A stretch of DNA of 35,534 nucleotides from assembly GCA_021838945.1 (NCBI GenBank), contig JAKCCH010000025.1:1-35534 (forward strand), given 5' to 3'. Position 1 is the first letter of the stretch; each line of letters opens with the position of its first letter. Below the pieces are notes generated by a model. It saw only the letters and a program-made list of their open reading frames with translations, made no database searches and was not told the origin of the DNA. Below are positions 29,789 through 35,534 of this stretch, in pieces. The stretch is from Actinomycetes bacterium. GTDB lineage: Bacteria; Actinomycetota; Acidimicrobiia; Acidimicrobiales; Bog-793. A program made the position numbers and the translations under genes.

Positions 29789-30997
29789 ATGGGCAGACGG
29801 ATCCTCCTCACCGGGCTGGACACGTTCTGGGGCGGTCGGGTCGCAGCCGCTCTCGAGCAGGACGACGACGTCGAGATGCTGCTCGGCATGGGCACCGGCC
29901 ACCCGAGCATCGAGCTCGAGCGAACCGAGTACGTCCGCGCCGACAACAGCTACTCGCTGCTCTCCCGGCTCGTGCGGGCCACCGGCGTGGACACGATCGT
30001 GCACACGTTTCTCGTCCTCGACTCGTCGAGCATGAGCGGTCGGGCACTGCACGAGACGAACGTCATCGGAACCATGAACCTCCTCGCCGCCGCCGGCGCG
30101 AGCGACTCGTCTGTCCGTCAGATCGTCGTCAAGTCGTCCTCGCTCGTCTACGGCTCCCACCCGGCGGACCCCACCTGGTTCAAGGAGGACACGCCGCGGA
30201 GCCGGGCGCCCCGCAACCGGGTCGAGCGGTCGCTCTGCGAGGTCGAGAGCTACGTCCACGACTTCGCTGTGGACAACCCCGGTGTGGCGGTGTCGATGCT
30301 GCGCTTCGCCAACGTGTTGGGCGCCGACATCGACACGCCGATCTCGCGCAACCTGGCGCGCGGCATCATGCCGTCCATCGCCGGCTTCGACCCTCTCATC
30401 CAGTTCGTCGAGGAGGACGACGTGGTCCGCTGCGTCGAGTTCGTGGTGAAGTCGGGGCTACGCGGCGTCTTCAACGTCGCCGGCGACGGCAAGCTGCCCG
30501 TCAGCGAGGTCGCCTCCATCGCAGGGGCACGGCGTCTTCACCTCCCGCCCTTCTTCACGGCGCACGCTGCCGCACCGTTCGTGCGGGCGCGCCTCCTCTC
30601 GTTCCCGAACGAGCTCGAGGACCTCCTGCGCTACGGCCGCGGCATCGACACGACGGCCATCAAAGAGGCGGGCTTCACGCCGTCGACGACGGCGGCAGGA
30701 GCCGTCGAGCGTTTCGCCCAGTCGAACCGGTTGCGCCGGACCGTCGGCGACCAGCTCCCGCACTACAAGTACGAGGCCGACATCGAAGCGTTCTTCAAGC
30801 ACTCACCGGCGGTCGTGCGGCCGGTCGGCGGCCATGCCGGCCACACGAACGCAGGCAGCAGCGGTGACCGTGCCACCGGCCACGACGCTCCCGCCGGCGT
30901 CACCCGGCGGGCGCGAACCCGTGCAGCTGCTCAGAACCCCCGGGGTCCCAGCGGCAGTGAGGACCGCCCGAACGTCGGCGGACCGCTGAGCCACTGA
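29789..30997 (+). CDS. Atypical SDR/NAD-dependent epimerase-like protein without the catalytic Tyr-Lys pair
   Basis: A 402-residue extended SDR protein. The N-terminal nucleotide-binding segment is RILLTGLDTFWGGRVA, and later signatures include VDTIVHTFLVLD, HETNVIGTMNLLAAA, VVKSSSLVYG, SMLRFANVLG and GVFNVAGDGKLP. The usual YxxxK catalytic pair is not found: the equivalent region reads RNRVERSLCEVESYV. The protein may bind a nucleotide without the standard chemistry, or use other residues. The C-terminal 60 residues are low-complexity, and the last 67 bp overlap the convergent acetyltransferase gene. GGGAG lies eight bases before the ATG. It is probably cotranscribed with the acyltransferase. 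Confidence 0.82.
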   Translation: MGRRILLTGLDTFWGGRVAAALEQDDDVEMLLGMGTGHPSIELERTEYVRADNSYSLLSRLVRATGVDTIVHTFLVLDSSSMSGRALHETNVIGTMNLLAAAGASDSSVRQIVVKSSSLVYGSHPADPTWFKEDTPRSRAPRNRVERSLCEVESYVHDFAVDNPGVAVSMLRFANVLGADIDTPISRNLARGIMPSIAGFDPLIQFVEEDDVVRCVEFVVKSGLRGVFNVAGDGKLPVSEVASIAGARRLHLPPFFTAHAAAPFVRARLLSFPNELEDLLRYGRGIDTTAIKEAGFTPSTTAAGAVERFAQSNRLRRTVGDQLPHYKYEADIEAFFKHSPAVVRPVGGHAGHTNAGSSGDRATGHDAPAGVTRRARTRAAAQNPRGPSGSEDRPNVGGPLSH

Positions 30998-31587
30998 CGC
31001 ACGTAGCGGTCACGGCGCTCGGCCCACTCCTCGGACGTGATGGCGTAACGAACGTGGTCCTCCCACCGACCGTCGATCTCGAGGTAGCGCAAGGCGATGC
31101 CCTCGCCGCGCAGCCAGAGCTTCTGGGCGACCCGCCGGCTCGGCCGGTTCCTCGGGATGATCGAGATCTGCAGCCTGTGCAGGCCGAGCTCCTCGAAGGC
31201 GAAGTGGAACAGCACCACACACGCCTCGGGCACGTACCCGCGGCCGGCCTGCAGCTGGTCCACCCAGTAGCCCACGTAGGCGTTCTGGAACGGTCCTCGT
31301 TGGATGGACGAGAGGTTGATCTCCCCGACGAAACGAGCCGCGGCGAAGATCCCGAAACCGTACCCGGTACCGAGCTGCCGCTCTCGTTCCCGCATGGAGC
31401 AACGGGCGAGGAAGCTGGCACGATCTTCCGGCGGGTACGGCGCACCGGTCGGCCGCGGCTCCCACGGGAGCAGCCACTCCCGCGAGCGCGTCCGCACCTC
31501 GGACCACTCGTCGAAATCGCTCTCGTGCAGCGGACGCAACCGGACACGCTTGCCGACGAGCTCGGTGGACGTTCCCGGGATCGTCAA
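30931..31587 (-). CDS. GNAT-family N-acetyltransferase, RimJ/RimL-like
   Basis: A 218-residue acetyltransferase. The N-terminal GKRVRLRPLHESDFDEW is typical of the RimJ/RimL subgroup, which acetylates N-termini of ribosomal proteins or small amines. The acetyl-CoA binding part is VGYWVDQLQAGRGYVPEACVVLFHFAFEELGLHRLQISIIPRNRPSRRVAQKLW, where QAGRGY replaces the usual Q/RxxGxG/A. The start is a TTG directly after an in-frame stop, so no longer form is possible and no better start lies before the domain. The 3' end overlaps the convergent SDR gene by 67 bp. Substrate unknown. Confidence 0.88.
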   Translation of the reverse strand: MTIPGTSTELVGKRVRLRPLHESDFDEWSEVRTRSREWLLPWEPRPTGAPYPPEDRASFLARCSMRERERQLGTGYGFGIFAAARFVGEINLSSIQRGPFQNAYVGYWVDQLQAGRGYVPEACVVLFHFAFEELGLHRLQISIIPRNRPSRRVAQKLWLRGEGIALRYLEIDGRWEDHVRYAITSEEWAERRDRYVRQWLSGPPTFGRSSLPLGPRGF

Positions 31588-31727
31588 CTACCGGGTACCG
31601 CCGTTGTCGATCGGGCAGACGTCTCCACGCACCTATCGTCGCAGATCGCGACGCTCGTTGCGTACTATTGCCACAGGGTGAGAGTTGCGCGCACACCGTG
31701 CGGAGCGGTATCACCACAGCCGCCGAC

Positions 31728-34598
31728 ATGCCTCAGACGACCCATTCCGAGCAGCCGTCGGGACCGGCCGGCGAGGCGTTCGCGATGACGGCGGGCAACC
31801 CCTCCACACCGGTGCCGACACCCCACGCCGTCCTCGTCGTCGGCATGCATCGGAGCGGCACCTCCGCCACCGCCTCCGCTCTCGGCGAGCTCGGTCTCGT
31901 GCTGCCGCGGGAGGACGATCTGCTGGGCGCCAGCTTGGGCAACGAGCGTGGGCACTTCGAGAGCCGGTCCCTGCTCGCCTTGTCCGACCGGATCCTCGCC
32001 GCGCTCGGCCGCAGTTGGGACGATCCACCCGAGGCAGGCGAGGTCGAGGAGGAGCTCGATCGCCTCGTCGAGCGGTTCGGTGACGAGGCGCCCGGCGCCT
32101 TCGAAGCGGCGTTCGAGGCACCCGACCGGGCCGTCGTCTGGAAGGACCCTCGCACCGCTGTGCTGCTGCCGTTCTGGCGAACGGTCCTGCGTCGGCCGAT
32201 CGTCGCCGTCCTCGTCACCCGTGACCCGCTCGCTGTTGCCCGCTCCCTCGCCCGGCGAAACGTCATCCCCCTCCCCACCGCCCTCTCCCTCTACGAGCGC
32301 TACTGCCGACTGGCCCTGACCGGGTTGTCGGGGGTGCCCTGCTACGTCGCAGAATTCGAGGACTCGCTCGAGCACCCCGAGCAATGGCGGGCTCGGGTGG
32401 CGGCGTGGCTGGGCGGGCTCGGGATCGCTGCGCGCGCCAGCACCGACAACGGCACGAGCAGCGAGACCGGCAGCGGCAGCGGCAGCGACAACGGCAGCGG
32501 CGGCGAGACCCGGGTGAGCCAAGGCGCCGCGCACCGAGGTGCCGTGCCCTTCGACGCCTCCCTTCGCCACGAACGTCCGAGTGGTGCGAGCGACACCGCG
32601 GTGCTCCCCGAGCAGCGGAAGATCTTCGACGCCATCGTCGCCATGCGCGGTCCGCACGAGGCCTTCACGCCACCCGAGCTCGGCCCGGAGTCGTCGTGGG
32701 CGACCAACGACTTGCGCCACCGTCACAATCTCAACCGCCTGTGGCAGGGGTTCGAGTGGATCGGGTGGGAGATGGCCCGCTTGCCGGTGCCGCCGGCCGT
32801 CGACCGGCCCGTGATCGAGGGTGCCCGGTACCCGAAGGACGCGACCGACGACGAGGCCCGGTACCACGCCTGGCTCCGCCAGCGCGGCGAGGCGACCCAC
32901 ATCGGATCGGGCGAGGGCCTCCCGAAGGCGGCGACGCGGGCGCCCTCGGGATCCCGGCCGCGCTTCTCGGTCGTCGTCCCCGCCTATCGGCCTCCCCTCT
33001 GGGCGATCGACCGTTGTGTGGGCTCTGTCCTCCTGCAGGACTACGCCGGCTGGGAGCTCGTGATCGTGGACGATGCTTCCGGCGACGAGGCGCTCTCGGG
33101 GAGGCTCCGCCGGATCGAGGACGTCGACCCACGCATCACAGTGAGGGCTCGCCCCGAGAACGGGGGCATCTCCGCCGCGACGAATGAGGGGGTTGGCGGG
33201 GCGGGTGGGGAATGGGTCGTGTTTCTCGACCATGACGACGAGCTGCCGCCCTGGGCTCTCCGCCGGCTCGCGTCGGTCATCGATGACGCTCCGGCGGCGC
33301 GCCTCGTGTACTCGGACGAGGACAAGATCGACGAGTCGGGACGGCGCCACATGCCGGCCTTCAAGCCCGACTGGTCCCCCGACCTGTTGCTGTCGAACGC
33401 ATACATGTGCCATGTCCTCGTCGTGCGCCGGGACCTGTTCGACGAAGTAGGGGGTCTGCGCTCCGAGTTCGACGGTGCCCAGGACTACGACCTGATGCTG
33501 CGGGCGACCGAGCGCCTCGGGGACGGCGAGATCGTCCACGTGCCCGAGACCCTGTACCACTGGCGGACGCTCACCGGCTCGGCGTCGGGGGATCCGAACG
33601 CCAAGCCCTGGGCATTCGAGGCGGGTCGCCGAGCGGTCGAGGACGCCGTACGGCGACGTGGCATCGAGGCCACCGTGGACTCGCATCCCCGCGTGCCCGG
33701 CAGCTACTTCGTGCGCCGGGCCGTCGCCGGGCGGCCGCTCGTGAGCGCCATCATCCCGTTCCGGGACGAGCCGGCGCTCCTCGCCGCCTGCTACCGAGCC
33801 TTCGTTCATTCGCCCGGTCACGACGAGTTCGAGCTGCTCCTCGTCGACAACGACTCTGCCCTGCCGGAGACCCAGGCCGTCGCCGCCCGCCTCGCGGAAG
33901 ACCCGCGGGTGCGCCTGCTCGAGGCTCCGGGCCCGTTCGACTGGGTGAAGATCAACAACGAGGCGGCAGGCAAGGCACGCGGAGACGTGCTGTTGTTCAT
34001 GAACAACGACGTCGAGGCTTGCTCCTCCGATTGGCTCGCCCACCTCGTGGCACAGGCACAGCGGGAGGAGGTCGGCGCCGTAGGCGCCCGGTTGCTGTTC
34101 CCCGACGGGAGCATCCAGCATGGCGGGGTGGCCGTCGGTGTGTGCTGGGGAGCGGCGCACATCCAGCAAGGGCTCGACGGGACGAGACCCGGCTACCTCT
34201 CGAGCGTGTCGGTCGTGCGCAACACCTCGGCCGTGACGGGCGCCTGCATGATGTCACGGCGGTCGGTCTTCGAGTCCCTCGGCGGCTTCGACGAGTCGTT
34301 GCCGGTCGCGTTCAACGACATCGACTACTGCCTGAGGCTGCGGGAAGCGGGCTACCTGATCGTGTACACACCGCTCGCGGAGCTCGTCCATCACGAGTCG
34401 AAGAGCCGCGGGCACACCGACGACGCCAAGGAGCTCCCCTACTTCCGCAAGAGGTGGCGGGAGATCCTGCTCGACGGCGATCCCTACTACAACCCGAACC
34501 TGGGCCGGTTCGACTCGTTCTGCCGGCTACCCAACGAGGAGGACGAGGAGCGATGGCAGACCTTCCGGTCGATGCTCGACGTGTCGTCGACGAGCTGA
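31728..34598 (+). CDS. Trimodular sulfotransferase-like/GT2/GT2 fusion glycosyltransferase
   Basis: A 956-residue protein with three parts. Residues 33-240 resemble a sulfotransferase/P-loop domain: VVGMHRSGTSATASALGELG at 37-56 holds the PAPS phosphate loop, and RRPIVAVLVTRDPLAVARSL follows. A low-complexity Ser/Gly/Asn linker encoded by a GGCAGC microsatellite lies near 235-260. The first GT2 domain starts at about 410 (FSVVVPAYRPP; VIVDDASGDE; FLDHDDE; YSDEDKID) and the second at about 670 (VSAIIPFRDEP; LLVDNDSA; FMNNDVE; GGFDESLPVAFNDIDYCLRLREAGY). Such proteins build surface polysaccharides from nucleotide sugars. The ATG at 31728 is tentative: TACTAT at 31663-31668 marks a likely -10, and in-frame TTG 31668 and GTG 31698 are alternatives. 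Confidence 0.85.
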   Translation: MPQTTHSEQPSGPAGEAFAMTAGNPSTPVPTPHAVLVVGMHRSGTSATASALGELGLVLPREDDLLGASLGNERGHFESRSLLALSDRILAALGRSWDDPPEAGEVEEELDRLVERFGDEAPGAFEAAFEAPDRAVVWKDPRTAVLLPFWRTVLRRPIVAVLVTRDPLAVARSLARRNVIPLPTALSLYERYCRLALTGLSGVPCYVAEFEDSLEHPEQWRARVAAWLGGLGIAARASTDNGTSSETGSGSGSDNGSGGETRVSQGAAHRGAVPFDASLRHERPSGASDTAVLPEQRKIFDAIVAMRGPHEAFTPPELGPESSWATNDLRHRHNLNRLWQGFEWIGWEMARLPVPPAVDRPVIEGARYPKDATDDEARYHAWLRQRGEATHIGSGEGLPKAATRAPSGSRPRFSVVVPAYRPPLWAIDRCVGSVLLQDYAGWELVIVDDASGDEALSGRLRRIEDVDPRITVRARPENGGISAATNEGVGGAGGEWVVFLDHDDELPPWALRRLASVIDDAPAARLVYSDEDKIDESGRRHMPAFKPDWSPDLLLSNAYMCHVLVVRRDLFDEVGGLRSEFDGAQDYDLMLRATERLGDGEIVHVPETLYHWRTLTGSASGDPNAKPWAFEAGRRAVEDAVRRRGIEATVDSHPRVPGSYFVRRAVAGRPLVSAIIPFRDEPALLAACYRAFVHSPGHDEFELLLVDNDSALPETQAVAARLAEDPRVRLLEAPGPFDWVKINNEAAGKARGDVLLFMNNDVEACSSDWLAHLVAQAQREEVGAVGARLLFPDGSIQHGGVAVGVCWGAAHIQQGLDGTRPGYLSSVSVVRNTSAVTGACMMSRRSVFESLGGFDESLPVAFNDIDYCLRLREAGYLIVYTPLAELVHHESKSRGHTDDAKELPYFRKRWREILLDGDPYYNPNLGRFDSFCRLPNEEDEERWQTFRSMLDVSSTS

Positions 34599-34993
34599 CA
34601 GCGATACGCCAGGCAGCCGGCATGTCGCCGCGGAGCTGGAGCCCGTCGGAGACCTTCGAGGGGGTGCTCATCGAGGCGACCCAGCCGCTCGTGCACGAGA
34701 GCCAGCACGTCGAGTGGCTGCACCGGAACTGGGACCTCGGTGCACTGCTCGCCCCTCCCCCCGCCCGTGGTGTGAAGGGGCTGGTCCGGCGCATCGTGCA
34801 CCGCCTCGTCATGGCCGTCATGGCACCGTACTTCGCCCGGCTGCAGGACTATCTCGGCGTGAACGTGCGCGCCATCGACGCCGTCAGCAAGCGGGTGGAC
34901 GAGATCGGCACGAACCAGCTGAGGCTGATCGGCGCCGTGCGGCGCGACATGATCGACTTCGCTCACAACGTCGACAAGCGGCTCGATGGGTGA
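34553..34993 (+). CDS. Small protein of unknown function in a glycosyltransferase cluster
   Basis: A 146-residue protein that starts inside the end of the glycosyltransferase gene (46-bp overlap) with GAGGAGGACGAGGAG before its ATG. No enzyme motif is visible. The N-terminal part has a WSPSETFEGVLIEATQPLVHESQHVEWLHRNWDLGALL segment; a basic helix (VKGLVRRIVHRLVMAVMAPYFARLQDYLG) may lie on the membrane; the C-terminal 45 residues look like a coiled coil with regular hydrophobic spacing (VNVRAIDAVSKRVDEIG). Similar short helical domains precede methyltransferases or glycosyltransferases in polysaccharide clusters, so a scaffolding or tethering role is a guess. Confidence 0.75.
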   Translation: MADLPVDARRVVDELTAIRQAAGMSPRSWSPSETFEGVLIEATQPLVHESQHVEWLHRNWDLGALLAPPPARGVKGLVRRIVHRLVMAVMAPYFARLQDYLGVNVRAIDAVSKRVDEIGTNQLRLIGAVRRDMIDFAHNVDKRLDG

Positions 34994-35534
34994 GAGCGAG
35001 GGAGAGCCTGGAGTTGGGGACGGCCGCCTGCATGTCGCCGTCGTCACGCCCTCCTTCGGCACGGGCTGGGGCGAGCGAGCGGACGCGGTCCGTCTCGTCG
35101 CCGGCGCGCTCGCGCTCACAGCCGACGTCACGATCGTCAGCCTCGACGACCGCTCCAATCCGGCCACCCGGCCGCCCGAGATACGGGAGGACGGGATCTT
35201 CCCGGTCCACTCGGTCGGTGCCTCGCCGTCCCGGCCACGCCTGGTCGACGTGCTCGACACGGCGCTCTCGTATCCGGCCGTCGGCGCGTCGGCCCGGTCA
35301 GCCGTCTTGCCGGAGATCGCGTCCCGGCGCCTGCTGGCGATCGACGCCCAGCCGTCGCCCGAGGCGGTCAGAGTGCTGGATCAGCTCGCGCCGGACGTCG
35401 TCCTGCTCGCGGGAGTCGAGACGCTCTGGCTTCCGGAGGCACTGCCTCTCGGTCCGGCGCGACCACGTGTGGTCCTGCTGCCGCTGCTCGGCGACGACGC
35501 TCGACTCGAGTCTCCCGCACTGGCACAGCTTGCC
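34986..35534 (+). CDS. Glycosyltransferase (GT4/GT-B-like), N-terminal part only
   Basis: The frame is open from an ATG at 34986, overlapping the previous stop by eight bases, to the window edge (183 codons). The start HVAVVTPSFGTGWGERADAVRLVAGALALTADVTIVSLDD is the usual N-terminal Rossmann strand and helix of a GT-B glycosyltransferase, followed by LDQLAPDVVLLAGVETLWLPEAL, a typical second part of the acceptor domain. The donor-binding C-terminal domain is beyond the window. Together with the two genes before it, it forms a tight polysaccharide-biosynthesis operon. Confidence 0.72.
   Translation, partial: MGESEGEPGVGDGRLHVAVVTPSFGTGWGERADAVRLVAGALALTADVTIVSLDDRSNPATRPPEIREDGIFPVHSVGASPSRPRLVDVLDTALSYPAVGASARSAVLPEIASRRLLAIDAQPSPEAVRVLDQLAPDVVLLAGVETLWLPEALPLGPARPRVVLLPLLGDDARLESPALAQLA

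Noticed and set aside
32725-32742. CAATCTCAACCGCC in the glycosyltransferase gene resembles the right arm of the repeat
   Set aside because: No partner arm 33 bases upstream; encodes a normal part of the protein.
31665-34169. 834-codon open frame on the minus strand opposite the trimodular glycosyltransferase
   Set aside because: Its translation has no recognisable domain and mirrors the codon structure of a convincing gene; long antisense frames are expected in very GC-rich DNA.

Overview
The window is very GC-rich, densely coded DNA with many GTG (and some TTG) starts and several candidate leaderless starts. Gene content is actinobacterial: a SigK-type ECF sigma factor with an RskA-type anti-sigma factor, a MocR regulator, NlpC/P60 and cyclopropane-synthase enzymes, and paired lysophospholipid acyltransferase/SDR genes. 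I infer an actinomycete, plausibly of the Acidimicrobiia; no rRNA or marker gene proves this. I see no transposase, integrase, prophage module or CRISPR array.

Layout. 1-4.7 kb (minus): an exported beta-helix protein cut by the window edge, a cyclopropane-fatty-acid synthase and a secreted S53 (sedolisin) protease with a TIG domain. 4.7-11.4 kb: single housekeeping-like genes in alternating orientation: YcaQ-type winged-helix protein, sirtuin, crotonase, ketopantoate-reductase-like protein, Dtd, and a divergent flavin-binding/MocR pair sharing a palindromic operator. 11.4-13.8 kb: short tandem repeats, then a minus-strand operon with two genes that each carry two YbjQ-like domains plus a small unknown gene. 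13.9-17.5 kb (plus): nitroreductase, a 717-bp gene-free stretch that looks like a large structured RNA, a thiolase and a degenerate Lgt-like membrane protein. 17.5-19 kb: MarR regulator divergent from yceI.

19-25.3 kb is the best integrated regulatory unit. A plus-strand, translationally coupled operon (diiron desaturase-like protein, ECF sigma, zinc anti-sigma) faces a minus-strand set (secreted Cys-containing protein, polytopic membrane protein, MFS transporter). The divergent gap holds two matching ECF-type promoters (TCATCC-N16-CCGAAG and TCATCC-N16-TCGAAC), so one sigma factor probably drives both sides.

25.4-35.5 kb: a class-I-shaped tRNA with a UAA anticodon whose first bases contain the stop codon of the carboxylesterase gene; a cluster of palindromic repeats; an NlpC/P60 hydrolase; an acyltransferase/SDR pair; a GNAT acetyltransferase; and the start of a surface-polysaccharide cluster (sulfotransferase-like/GT2/GT2 fusion, small unknown protein, GT4-like glycosyltransferase running off the end).

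The two most unusual items are the structured RNA candidate at about 14.65-15.20 kb (at least six GNRA-capped hairpins, a possible 5' pseudoknot, a triplicated module, no associated protein) and a family of five dispersed 46-nt palindromic repeats with invariant arm spacing.
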